DNA of 64,000 bases, taken from positions 6,839,372 to 6,903,371 of the forward strand of contig JASFXZ010000027.1 of the NCBI GenBank assembly GCA_032209605.1, in the 5' to 3' direction. The stretch comes from Mactromeris polynyma (Eukaryota; Mollusca; Bivalvia; Venerida; Mactridae). The translations under genes were made by a program, and so were the position numbers. The notes under the pieces are model-generated. The model made no database searches. It was not told where the DNA came from and saw only the letters and a list, made by a program, of their open reading frames with translations. Numbering within the stretch: the first letter of the stretch is position 1; every line of letters begins with the position of its first letter. Shown in pieces: positions 36,619-47,699 of the stretch.

Positions 36619-37222
36619 GTGGTGGCGGGGCCAACCGTTCAATCGGGTACCAATTGCGGGGCCTCTGGTTTCAGCGCGAAGTTGTGCAGTTGGGTGTTCT
36701 CAGTGGCAGAACTTGTTGCGGCCCAGAGTAGGGATGAGGAATTGCTGTTTGTACTGGGCTGGTTACGGGATGGGACGGTTGTGAAACGCATCAAGGACCG
36801 TGTTAGGGAGGAGTTTGCCTGGTATGGAGTTTGCAGGGACATGCAGCGTTATGTGCGAGGTCTGGAGTCAGAACAAGAAATCAGACAGGCATGGCAAATG
36901 CAGTCTGATTGAGTACCAGGCGGGCTCACCTATGGAAAGAGTACATATTGATTTTCTTGGGCCGTTGCCCAAGACGCCCAGGGGAAATGAATATGTGCTG
37001 ATGATGGTGGATCAGTTCACCAGGTGGGTTGAGAGCATAACCAGTTGTGGCCGGAGTCTGCGGCCCCTCACATTGGCTGGTGTTGTCACCATGGGCCAGG
37101 AGGAGGGGGGACAGGAGGTATTGCTCACCCAAGTAGAGTTGGCCAGGAAGAGGGGTAAGAACGAGTGGCTGGGGATTCTGGCTAGGGAGCTGGATACACT
37201 CCAGTTTGACTCGTGGGAGTAG
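36619..37222 (+). pseudogene. Ty3/gypsy integrase remnant
   Basis: Two overlapping frames carry pieces of a gypsy integrase. The first (36619-36912) has the end of the zinc-binding region (WYGVCRDMQRYVRG) with its cysteines degraded. The second (36800-37222) has the start of the catalytic core (SPMERVHIDFLGPLPKTP, with the first catalytic Asp, and VDQFTRW). The rest of the core is missing. Confidence 0.7.
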
Positions 37223-38020
37223 ATCTCGCAGAAAGTCGGTGGTCTGGCGCCTGCTAGGAGTTTGTTGGGAACTTTTTGCTGCCTGGAGTCAGGATGGGGA
37301 GTAGCTGTTTATGCTGGGCTGGTTGCGGTTCCGAATTCGTCCGTTCTGTTCCGAGCTGGTCCGGCAGCCGGGTCACGTTGGCTGAAATAGTAACCGTTTC
37401 TCCTTATTGATAGTGTTATGTATCGGCATGACCCAAAGCGAGATGACAGCTGTTTGAGTTGTCAGATGATGACCGGAAATGTCTTCTGAGGTATCCGGAA
37501 GCATTTGACAGTCATGGTCATCTGGACTGCACCATGCAGGATTGGGGGATGTCGAGTCCGTCTCTGGAGGAGATGTGCAATCTGAACCCCCTTGAGACTA
37601 ATGAAGTCCGCCTTGTGGGAGTAGTAGGGGTATTTTGTGACCCGAGACCTATCCCACACCGGAGAGACTCCGGGTATGGTTGGGTGGGTAGCATCCCTGG
37701 TCGCAGGTGCACGGGATCAACCCTGGGAGGATGTCCTCCGGCTAGCATTGGTCAATGCTAGGAGGCTGTGCCTTGAGAAGCAACCGCCAATCTCAATGGG
37801 CAGCCAGGATTCCGAGTAGGCCAGGGGGCCAACTCAGGCGGGTCATTGATGTCAATGACCGCTGGTAGCGGGGTATTGCAGCTTCAACTTCCACTGTGCG
37901 TTGGGCTTTGCAGCCACTGAGCTCAGCTTTGTCGCAATACTAGTACTGGTTTATACCCAGGAAATGGTCCGGCTTAATTGGACCATTGGCGGACCCTTTG
38001 TTTAGTACGGGGAGGAGTGT
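37223..38020. other. uncharacterised 3' interior of the LTR element
   Basis: GC-rich sequence with several short open frames and no domain I recognise. It ends in the purine-rich tract before the right terminal repeat. Confidence 0.5.
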
Positions 38021-38216
38021 TGTGCCGGCGGACCAGAACTCGGTCCGTTACGGGATGACCGGTTGATAGCCTGACGGAAGCTGTATTCCGTGCGCCCTTG
38101 TGTTGTTGCTTGGTTCGGAACGAGGCTGCAATGATGGGTGCATAGCAGAAGTCGGCCATGAAGAATCGTGTTTAATCTGTACATAGAAAAGTGCAACAAG
38201 CATCCTAGAAGCCAGG
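38021..38216 (+). repeat. right 196-bp terminal repeat
   Basis: Direct copy of 35935-36130, preceded by GGGGAGGAGTGT. It ends GCCAGG. Confidence 0.85.
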
Positions 38217-38391
38217 GTGAGTCTTTACCCAGTTCTTAATGAATTGCAAGATTCAACATTAATAAAACAAAACTATAATTGTAAATATTCAGTGTATTTT
38301 GTGTGAAGAAACTAGTTTATATATTTCTAGCGATTTTGTTAAAATCATTGACTGCAATTTTTGACTTTTATACAGTGAGGGCTGTTTATAA

Positions 38392-39047
38392 TGTAGCAGG
38401 AATGGTTTATTTCGTATACCTCATTTTACATCCTTCAGTATTAAAACCAATAATTATATGGCCTTGCCTGATTTAATGTCCAATAGTACTAGTTATCTAA
38501 ACATATCAATTAATGCATGCTTTTCAGTCAGTCTTTATAGTAAGTAATACAAGCTTTTCCAGTTCTGCAACGTCTATATATCAGTATTTTCATGTAGTTT
38601 TGTAGGAATTAGTGTATTACATGGTACATGATCTAAATCCAGTATTTGGCGGGAAGTTTTCCTATATAAGGCATTGAATCTGACCAATCTTTGCCATTGT
38701 CTCCAGACTATCAAGGTAACTTTTACCTATTTGTTGTTTGACATGGTCATTTTATATTAGTCATTGTTTTATTTGTAATGAAGGAACCTTTTATTCTAAT
38801 TACTATAGCTTGAGAGTTGCATGTTTGCACCATTAATTCAATTTATATTATTACCAATAACATCCTGTCTTAGTATTTTGTAACTATAAACAATACATGT
38901 GATAATTGATAAATCCGCATAAGACTTATTCCTAAAATAAACCACCATCACTTCCTTACACGTTATTGTTATTCTTTAAGACAGTAGAAAACAAATAAAA
39001 ATATCAAAACCACGACCAGAACCTGGGTTGAAACGGCTCCTGTTACA
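38392..39047 (+). repeat. 5' LTR
   Basis: 656 bp, TGTAGCAGG ... CCTGTTACA. It holds a 60-bp and a 7-bp segment missing from the 3' LTR. A TATATAAGG-like box near 38663 is a possible promoter. Confidence 0.88.
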
Positions 39048-39049
39048 TT

Positions 39050-39064
39050 TGGTGCACAGTGACC
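39050..39064 (+). other. primer-binding site candidate
   Basis: TGGTGCACAGTGACC starts two bases after the 5' LTR, the usual place for tRNA-primed minus-strand synthesis. I cannot name the tRNA. Confidence 0.6.
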
Positions 39065-39353
39065 AAGATCTTAGTTTGTCTAGTGTTAATGTTAGTTTCT
39101 CTTCATTAGTTAATTAAATAAGTCACCACTGTGAGTTTATATTGAAGAATAAGATTATAATAATAGCAATGCAACAATAATAAAGTCATTCATTTAAAGA
39201 GAGTTATTAAAAGTAAAATAATTGTAAGAGATCAATAATTAGGTCATTAATTTAAAGTAAATTTAAAAGTATAAGTAAACTTATAACAAATATCCAATAA
39301 ACTGATAAATAAAATAAACCATAACAAGTTGAAATAAAACATGTTCAGAATAA

Positions 39354-40691
39354 ATGATAAAGGTTCAACTTGGTAACCCTTATCCAAACTTTATTGATAA
39401 TTCACCAGCTGTTAATACTACACACTTTGGCTATCCAAACAAGGGTGGGTCACATGTTCCAACACAGCAAATCCCAGGAGTAGATCATGCTGGTACTACA
39501 CAAAGCAAGCACCACTACACTATGCCTACACAGATTAAAACTGAAAGGTCAATGTATGACCTACCATCACACAAGAATAAAGATACACAATGCTACTACA
39601 ATGTACAGGGTGCAACATATTACCCCAACTTACATGTACAGGGTGCCTCAAATGTTAGTACCACACAAATGGGAAACCCATACATAAACCATAGTCTTTC
39701 AAGCCAAAGTATGTTTCAGCCTCCAATTTCACATACTCAGCACAGTACCAATATACCGGCTGTTGCCAACTCTGTCACTGCTCCTGAGTTGCAGTCTTTC
39801 AAGTCTGAGAATTATGCTTGTAGTTCCCAACCATAACAACAAACCACCTCACATCACTTGAATGATAGATGCATGGTAGAGCCAAGGCAATACTATGTTC
39901 CACAAGTAGCACGTAAACAAAAAGAACCTGATAAATTTGATGGCAAAAGCACCGAATGGCGAGATTACATTGTACATTTTGAGAATGTAGCTCAATGGAA
40001 TGGGTGGAGTAATACTGAAAAGGCACAACAACTTGTTATGAGCCTAAGGGGTACAGCACAGAAACTTTTAAGTGAATTAAATCCTGAGATATTGAGTAGT
40101 TATCACTGTCTTAAAGAAATCTTATGCAAAAGATTTAATCCAGCTGAAAGAGAGACTGCCTTTAGATGTGAATTTAGGAATAGAAAACAGAGAAAGCAAG
40201 AAACTGCTTCTGATTTTGGATATTCATTGCATAGACTCTGTTTGTTAGCTTTTCCTGGGGTGAATGCTGAAGCTAGGGAAATATATGTTATTGATCAATT
40301 CATAAATGGGTTACTGCGTCAAGAAGTTCGCAGTCATGTTCAATTCAGGCACCCCCAAACAATCAATGAGGCCATCGCACTAGCTGTAGAATTTGAGGCT
40401 TTTGATAGTGCACATGGGATATTACGCAAACCCAGATTTGAAGATGATTATGCAGTTAATTCTGTTTCTGAGCATACTCAAAAGTTAAAAGAAAATCACT
40501 CAAATAGGTCAGATTCAGTTACTTTAGGTGACATAGCAAAATTAATTGAAAACCTATCAAAAACCATGAACAGACATAAAAGCAGAAGCAACAGTAGAGA
40601 AAGAACAGATTTACGAAATGTTAAAAGCTTCAATTGTTACGAAAAAGGACATCTGGCAGCAAATTGTCCTAACCCTCGTCAGGAAAACTAG
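39354..40691 (+). pseudogene. gag polyprotein with an in-frame stop and altered zinc knuckle
   Basis: One reading frame from ATG 39354 to stop 40691, interrupted by TAA at 39834-39836. The first 160 codons are a Gln/Thr/Asn-rich leader. The second part has a capsid-like core (KFDGKSTEWRDYIVHFE, YVIDQFINGL). Near the end, NCYEKGHLAANC keeps the last three ligands of a CX2CX4HX4C zinc knuckle, but the first Cys is Ser. Protease-pol follows in the -1 frame. Confidence 0.85.
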
Positions 40692-43600
40692 GTCAGGCTG
40701 ACCTTGAGCCCAAAAGTTCAGCCATAGAGAATGAATGTCAAAATAATGGGCATCCTAATATAGTTCTTAGTCAAATTCAACAAAGAAATTGCTTGTTCGC
40801 AAAAGTGGTAATTAGAGACATTAATTGCCAAGCTTTAATTGATTCAGGCTCTGCCGCTACAATTATTTCTTATCGTACATTTAAACGGCTTCAACTAAAT
40901 CCCCATAATTTGAGCAAAGTTAAGGCTACACTAACTGCAGCAAATGGGACAAATATTGAAGTTGAAGGCAAAATTTGCCTTTCTTTCATACTGGACAATG
41001 AGAAATTTGACTATGAATTCTTAGTGGCAGAACTAGATGGCATGGAGATAGTTCTAGGAAATGATTTTCTGAATGATTTTGATGTTTCTGTAAAATTTGG
41101 CAAAGGAATTATGCAAATAGGCAAGCACAAAATCAAATTAAATAAGAAAGAATCAAACAAGGTTGCTCGTATTAAATTGAGTGAAACGATTTCTATTCCA
41201 CCTGAAACTGAAGTGGTAGTCAACGGAATTGTAGAAGGCAATTTCCAAGAAAATCATGGTTGTGTAGAACCTTACAAATTTGTCAGTAAGAAAGGTCTCC
41301 TAATGTGTAAGACGTTAATTCAGTCTAATCAGACAGACATTCCTTTGTCTTTCATAAACTTGTCTGAACAAAATGTCAAACTTAAGAAAAATATGGCAAT
41401 TGGAAATCTCACTTGTGTTGAAAGTATCCAATCAATCAATACTTCTGAGCGAACAAACTTAACACAAAATGTTGACTTACCTGATAAATTAAAACCCTTA
41501 GTAGTTGAAGCATCAGAAAATCTTAACTCAAGTGAAGTAAAAGAACTCTCAAATGTATTGCTTGAATATCAAGATATCTTTTGTGATAAATCGGGAAAGG
41601 TTGGCAAAACAAACCTGGTTGAACATACTATTGATGTTGGTGATGCTAAACCCATAAAAATACCCCCACGGAGGTTACCAATCGCCCAAAAACCAATTGT
41701 AGAAAAGAAATTTCTGTGTAGACTACCGAAAATTAAATGCAGTCACGAAAAAAGATGCTTATCCATTACCAAGAATAAGTGAAGCTTTAGATACTTTGTC
41801 CTCTGCTAGCTATTTTTGTACACTTGATTTGGCTAGTGGATATTGGCAAATACCTATGGCAGAAAGGGATAAGCCTCTCACTGCTTTTTCATCACATTTA
41901 GGCTTGCACCATTTCAATGTCATGCCATTTGGCCTGTGCAATGCACCTTCTACATTTGAGCGGCTAATAGAACGGGTCTTACATCATATGCAATTTGAAA
42001 AATGCCTGTGCTACCTGGATGACGTAATTGTTTTTGGGAAAACTTTTCATGAAACATTAGCTAATCTGAGACAAGTATTTCAATGCCTTCGTAAAGCAAG
42101 TTTAACTTTAAAACCAAACAAGTGTCATCTGTTTAAAAAGCAAGTTGAATATTTAGGGCACCAGGTATCAGATAAAGGTATTTCTTGTTCAATGAAAAAA
42201 GTAAAGGCTGTGCAAGAATGGCCTATTCCTGAAAAACTGATGTGCGTAGCTTTCTTGGTCTCATGAATTATTATAGACGATTCATACCTGATTTTGCTTC
42301 CATAGCCTTCCCTTTAACTCAACTTACTCAAAAAAAGAGAAAATTTTCTTGGGATGAAAACTGTCAATATAGTTTTGAGCGACTCAAGCAACTGCTAATG
42401 TCTGCACCAATCCTCATGTATCCTCAAATGGAAGGCAATTTTATATTAGATACAGATGGGAGTCAAATGGGTATTGGGGCCGTACTATCACAAATTCAAA
42501 ATGGGGAGGAACGCGTAATTGCCTATGCAAGTAAAGCTTTAAACAAATCACAACAAAGGTACTGCACTACCTATATTGAGTTGTTGGCTGTAGTTACTTT
42601 CATTAAGCATTTCAAACATTATTTATGGGGAAGACATTTTCTGGTCTGTACTGATCATGCTTCTTTAAAATGGCTGAGAAATTTCAAAGAACCAGAAGGA
42701 ATGTTAGCAAGGTGGATAACCACTCTAGAAACGTATGATTTTAAGATAGAATATCGTAAGGGCTCTTCCCATGGCAATGCTGATGCTATGTCTCGTCACC
42801 CACTATTAAGGCGCAAGTGTAAGAGAACGGAATGTTCTGATTGCTTCCATTCCTCAGAAAATGTAATGCAAGCTGATCCGAACCTCATTAGACCTATCTG
42901 TCCGGTAAATGTATGTGATTCTGTGGACAATACTGATGGCATGCATTCTGAAAATGTTGAGATTCTATCTAATTGGCTTGATCACTGGTCATCTGTTGAG
43001 ATTAGGCAATTCCAGGAAAACGATCCTGTGCTAGGGCAAATGTTAGAACTTAAGGTCCAATATGACCTAAAGCCACCAAAAACTGTGATACGGAGTATTT
43101 GTTATAATCTCAGAACTGTGGGAATTAATAATAGAAAAAGATGGTATTTTGTACAAGAAATTGGTTGATCCATCTGATCTAGGGCCCGCAAAGCTCCAAA
43201 TCATTGCTCCTACTGTTATTCGGTCTGCAATCTTCCAACAGCTTCATTGTAGTAGGATCGCAGGTCATCTGGGTAGAGATCGCACTCTTGAGTCCATCAA
43301 ATCTCGCTTTTATTGGCCAGGAATGTCCAATGATGTTAGGACATGGTGTAATCAGTGTGATTTATGTGCTCAAAGGAAACCTGGTCCGGGTGTAGGTAAA
43401 TCACCACTTAAACAACAAATTTCTAGACTTCCAATGGGCAGAATAGCTTTAGACATTATGGGTCCTTTACCAATAACAGGGGAGGAGAATGAATATATCA
43501 TGGTTGTCGGCGACTATTTTACAAAATATTCCGAGGCATATGCAATAAAAGACCATACAGCACTGACAGTAGCGGACAAACTTGTTAATGAATTCATGTG

Positions 43601-44516
43601 TAGGTTTGGTGTCCCTACTTACATTCATAGTGATCAAGGCAGAGAATTTGAGTCTAATCTTTTCCAAGAAATGTGTAGACTCTTACAAGTTGATAAAACC
43701 AGAACTTGTCCCTACAACCCAAAATCAGATGGTATGATAGAACGGCTAAATAGGTCTATTTTGCAAATGCTAGCTATGTTTGTAAACGGAAACAGAGACG
43801 ATTGGGATGTTCATTTACCCTTTATTATGATGGCTTATCGTTCAACATGTCATGCAAGTACAAAATATACCCCTAACAGGTTAATGTTTGGAAGGGAAAT
43901 ATCTTATCCAATAGATGTCATGTTTAGCGACTGTCCAGATAGTATAAATGAAGTTTGCCCTTCACAATATGTTGAATGGCTGCGACAATCTCTTGAACTT
44001 TCATTTGATACTGCCTATCAGCACCTTAAAATAGCAGCTTCTAGACAGAAAAAGGCTTATGACCAAGGTCTGAAGCCTAGAAACTTCAATATTGATGATT
44101 TAGTCTGGCGATGGTATCCTCCTTTGGCAAAAATGAAACTTTCCTTAGGTTGGACTGGTCCCTATAGAATTAACAGAAAATTTACTGACGTAACTTATGA
44201 GATACAACATACAAAAACAGCAAAATGTATAGTAGTTCATGTTGATCACTTAAAACATTATCAGGGTGTCGAAACATTTGACTCTTCAAATAGTGATTCC
44301 TTAATCCAAGAAGATGATTTAAATCTTAGAGTTGACACTGAATCTCAAGATCTTGAAGTTTGCCCTGATGATGATCTGTGTGATGGTGCATGTGCTTTTG
44401 ATGATGAAACATCATTAAGCCAAACCATAAGTGAATCTGTGTCATCACAGAAAACCCCATACACTACAAGAACTGGCAGACAAGTAAAGCCCAAAGTGAT
44501 ATTTTCTCCATCTTAA
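40673..44516 (+). pseudogene. pol polyprotein remnant (protease, RT, RNase H, integrase), disrupted
   Basis: The frame open from 40673 to 41782 starts in the -1 frame relative to the end of gag. It holds an aspartic protease (ALIDSGSAATIIS) and the RT N-terminus. At about 41703-41712 roughly 30 residues usual in gypsy RTs are missing and the frame changes. The second frame (about 41712-42266) carries VDYRKLNAV, DLASGYWQIP, MPFGLCNAP and the catalytic YLDD. At about 42236 a 1-nt loss in an A-run shifts to the third frame (to 43168) with RT thumb and RNase H (LDTDGSQMGIGAVL, YIELLAVV, TDHASLKWL). At about 43140 a 1-nt gain in an A-run leads to integrase (43149-44516) with H...H...CX2C, core Asp (LDIMGPLP), Asp (SDQGREF) and Glu (GMIERLN), then a basic C-terminal tail. 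Confidence 0.9.
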
Positions 44517-45472
44517 TAGATGGGTTATAAGTTACTAGTTATCTTATATGTTGAATACAGTTAACTGATCGGGGCTCAATAATCATAAACTATGATAAAA
44601 AGGAAGCCTGTTAACTATTAGGGGTCTAATTTAACCCCATGATAATGTGTTGTTTATGTATAAACTTAATCAATTAAATGTTTTACATGTACAACAAAGG
44701 CCGTACTTTCACCAATAAGTGAAAAAAGCCTACTTAATGTATTTAAAGGCTAAATTAACCTTCATTGTATATATACCAGTTTTGGGGATAAAATGTGATT
44801 TCTTATCATATTGTCATTGCTAGTCAAAATGAGTTTAAATAAATACTAAACATCATACAATTGGATATTGTATGTTATGTAATTAATACATTGATTGCAT
44901 TTAAACTATAGGTTAGTAGTTAGATGCATGTCAAGACAATAAAATAATAAAATAGATGTACATGTGTATATATATAGATATGAACAAATTTAAGAAAAAA
45001 AGGCATTAATACATATATGCCTATCTTAATATGATATAACTAGGCTGGTTGACCTAAAATTATAATTTAATCATTCATGTTGAGTTATGTCATCAGTGCT
45101 TACTGTAACCTCTTGCTTTTATATTTCATATCAATATTACAATGTTATGCATTTAAATTAAATATACATGTATAAACATTGGTAATTAGTTCAGTAATTG
45201 TAAATTTTATGTTAAATGAATTTACAAGATTTGATGTTGATTTTAATCTTTAATACGGACTGCATCTCGATTAATTGTGATACTTGTGTAACAGAAGGAT
45301 AATCTAGATATCCTATCGTCACAAGATCACTGTATTAATAAATGAGCCTAGGATTAGTTCCTACAATGGAGTTTATCTCAGAAAGCTATGTTGTCCAGGC
45401 TGAGATATTAACAGATTGACTCATATCCAATTTTGTTAAAATTTGTTGCATAATTTGTCTTTTCAGTTCAAT
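44517..45472. other. AT-rich spacer between pol and ORF3 of the gypsy element
   Basis: No open frame with recognisable content. It ends in TTTGTCTTTTCAG (45454-45466), a good splice acceptor seven bases before the ORF3 ATG, so ORF3 may be read from a spliced subgenomic RNA. Confidence 0.6.
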
Positions 45473-45964
45473 ATGTCACTTGAGATTTTAGAAGGGGTAG
45501 ACGTTGAAGTAGCGTCATTCATAGAATCTGAGAAGCAGAAAAGGCCATATTGGCCTGGTGTGTCTACACCGTGTCCGGTTGGCGAATGTGGGCCCAACAG
45601 CTACTCCAGCTTTTCATCGTTTAACCGCCATTGGGAAAATAAGCACCTCCCTACCATCAAGTTATTCCAATGTTCCCACTGCCCTTTTAAAAGTGGAAGA
45701 AAGTACAACACAAAAAAACATCAAAAACAACATGGGAATGAAACAAGCATTACTGAATCTGAAGTCAACAATGATAAATATATAAATCCAAAGAACGTTT
45801 CACCATACCAATTTAACCATAGAACTAGAATGGCAGAGAAGAGAAGGAGTATTATAGACCCCAGCTTACAGGAACAACTCGTCAGAAATGGACAAGTCTG
45901 TCGTGATGAGACAACTTCGTTTAATGAAGATGGAAAGTTGGAAATCAAATTCAAGAAACATTAA
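45473..45964 (+). CDS. ORF3: two-C2H2-zinc-finger protein carried by the gypsy element
   Basis: Intact 163-codon frame in the env position between pol and the 3' LTR. I chose ATG 45473 (MSLEILEGVDVEVASFIE) because a consensus acceptor (TTTTCAG) ends at 45466; an in-frame ATG at 45443 lies upstream of that acceptor. Finger 1 is CX4CX13HX4H (from CPVGEC to NRHWENKH). Finger 2 is a classical CX2CX12HX3H (from CSHCPFKS to KKHQKQH). The C-terminal third is basic and charged. There is no signal peptide or membrane segment, so it is not an envelope. It may bind nucleic acid, acting as a regulator or a nucleocapsid helper, but its function is unknown. Unlike gag and pol it has no stop or shift. Confidence 0.8.
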   Translation: MSLEILEGVDVEVASFIESEKQKRPYWPGVSTPCPVGECGPNSYSSFSSFNRHWENKHLPTIKLFQCSHCPFKSGRKYNTKKHQKQHGNETSITESEVNNDKYINPKNVSPYQFNHRTRMAEKRRSIIDPSLQEQLVRNGQVCRDETTSFNEDGKLEIKFKKH

Positions 45965-46242
45965 AGTGCTATTTAAAAATGTGAAGTGTAAAGATTCCGA
46001 AACATACCTTTTCTCTTAAAAATAACATGGACACATTTATCTGAACTATCAATATAATTATAATTATTTAGTACTTATTACTTTGGAATTGTGAGTTAAT
46101 ACCATGTTTGTTCTCAGGTTATGATTATGTGATAGTAATGTTATCACTATATATGTATATATGTGATACATTTCTACATTTTATTCCTGCTTTTGTTTTG
46201 AAGTGACTAATTTTAAAAAATTATGGGGGAAAATTAGGTCTT

Positions 46243-46255
46243 AAGGGAGGGGGAA
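46243..46255 (+). other. polypurine tract
   Basis: AAGGGAGGGGGAA directly before the TGTAGCAGG start of the 3' LTR. It is the plus-strand priming site expected in an LTR retrotransposon and fixes the LTR boundary. Confidence 0.85.
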
Positions 46256-46843
46256 TGTAGCAGGAATGGTTTATTTCGTATACCTCATTTTACATCCTTC
46301 AGTAACATATCAATTAATGCATGCTTTTCAGTCAGTCTTTATAGTAAGTAATACAAGCTTTTCCAGTTCTGCAACGTCTATATATCAGTAGTTTCATGTA
46401 GTTTTGTAGGAATTAGTGTATTACATGGTACATGATCTAAATCCAGTATTTGGCGGGAAGTTTTCCTATATAAGGCATTGAATCTGACCAATCTTTGCCA
46501 TTGTCTCCAGACTATCAAGGTAACTTTTACCTATTTGTCATGGTCATTTTATATTAGTCATTGTTTTATTTGTAATGAAGGAACCTTTTATATTCTAGTT
46601 ACTATAGCTTGAGAGTTGCATGTTTGCACCATTAATTCAATTTATATTATTACCAATAACATCCTGTCTTAGAATTTTGTAACCATAAACAATACATGTG
46701 ATAATTGATAAATCCGCATAAGACTTATTCCTAAAATAAACTTCCATCACTTCCTTACCCCTTATTGTTATTCTTTAAGACAGTAGAAAACAAATAAAAA
46801 GATCAAAACCACGACCAGAACCTGGGTTGAAACGGCTCCTGTT
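46256..46843 (+). repeat. 3' LTR
   Basis: About 588 bp, matching the 5' LTR apart from the missing 60-bp and 7-bp segments, a 2-bp gain and scattered substitutions. The last three bases (ACA) appear absent: the sequence passes from CCTGTT straight into TATAATGAC. Confidence 0.85.
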
Positions 46844-46849
46844 TATAAT

Positions 46850-47192
46850 GACACACAATGAAGACATGGAATATTTATACACTGGACTAAGGAAGAATGG
46901 GAGAAATAAAAAGCAGGTTACACTTCATCTGAAACATAATGTAGAGATATCAGATATATTTCTTAAAATTCCACATCCACTTCCTTCGAAGTCAACTACC
47001 GTAAATAATTGTATTTTTAACGCGAGAATTATACTATCACTTCATGACGAATAAAATCGAATGACTTTAAAATATCGCGAATACTGGTGACAATAAGGAA
47101 TCTAATTAACTGGAAGAATTTAGTACGCAAAATAGATTAATGACAAATCCAGATATCAATATCCATGAGATAGAACTAGTTTCTACACTTAC
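46850..47192. other. AT-rich flank without a gene
   Basis: Old host sequence that continues the target site at the gypsy element's right edge. I infer it is part of TTLL9 intron 1. A short open frame near 46827-47054 has no recognisable content. Confidence 0.4.
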
Positions 47193-47578
47193 CTTTTCTG
47201 CGAGATAAATAATATCTCTAAACATGTATGACGTTACTGCCTAATACTTTTTTTGTTTATGCCGAAAATCGTTCTATACCGGAAACGCAATTAAACGCAA
47301 TTAAACATGAAACTTAGTTATTTAATCAGCCGAGTTGTCAAACTTTGTCTTAATATTTTTTTCATTTTTCAATCACTATGAATAAATTTGTATCCATGCA
47401 ATGGATATCATCTCAGAATTTCTCCGCTGTTGGTAGTCTTTAAAATAGCAGTTGATGTCGTAAAATGCATTCTGTCAACATGACCATTTCACGCATTGCC
47501 ATTGGTGCATTAGCTTCACCCGTGGCTCGTTGAACAGGGGACTACACCGTAGCCTTGGACATTAAGGCGATTCTGCAG
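47193..47578. promoter_or_regulatory. candidate head-to-head promoter of TTLL9 and SMPD3
   Basis: On the minus strand a consensus donor (GAAAAG|GTAAGT) ends a candidate TTLL9 noncoding exon at 47193. On the plus strand CTGCAG|GTATAT ends a candidate SMPD3 noncoding exon at 47578. The start-codon exons of both genes begin with strong acceptors (35895 minus, 50017 plus), so upstream exons are needed. Transcription starts would lie between the two donors. This is inferred from splice signals only. Confidence 0.4.
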
Positions 47579-47699
47579 GTATATACAGTTCTTTCTTTTG
47601 ACTGAAAAATGCGATGCAAATTCATTTCCACCTGTTTGCTGACGCTGTCATATGAGGACAAAACAAGGAAGTTTATGCTCACATGACTGTATCAAGTTC

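Larger units (their letters stand above)
35935..38216 (+). mobile_element. non-autonomous LTR retroelement with captured host sequence
   Basis: Two direct 196-bp repeats, 35935-36130 and 38021-38216, differ at 6 positions and start TGTGCCGGCGGAC. A purine-rich tract (GGGGAGGAGTGT) lies directly before the right copy. About 1.9 kb of internal sequence is clearly more GC-rich than the surroundings. It carries a vigilin-like KH fragment and integrase remnants, so the element cannot move on its own. No convincing target-site duplication or primer-binding site was found. It sits about 40 nt upstream of the proposed TTLL9 acceptor. Confidence 0.75.
38392..46843 (+). mobile_element. decayed Ty3/gypsy LTR retrotransposon
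   Basis: Direct LTRs (38392-39047 and 46256-46843) bound gag, protease, reverse transcriptase, RNase H and integrase, in the order protease-RT-RNaseH-IN that defines Ty3/gypsy. Both LTRs start TGTAGCAGG, and the 5' LTR ends CCTGTTACA. A primer-binding-type site follows the 5' LTR and a polypurine tract precedes the 3' LTR. Both flanks show TTTATAATG, so TATAA is the likely target duplication. Gag has an in-frame stop; pol has an RT deletion and two 1-nt shifts. An extra zinc-finger ORF follows pol. Confidence 0.93.

Noticed and set aside
37459..37761. 100-codon open frame inside the small LTR element
   Set aside because: GC-rich sequence yields overlapping open frames on both strands here; no domain was recognised.
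45443..45472. Ten-codon upstream extension of ORF3
   Set aside because: The upstream ATG lies before the TTTTCAG acceptor and would be removed if the message is spliced; ATG 45473 is favoured.
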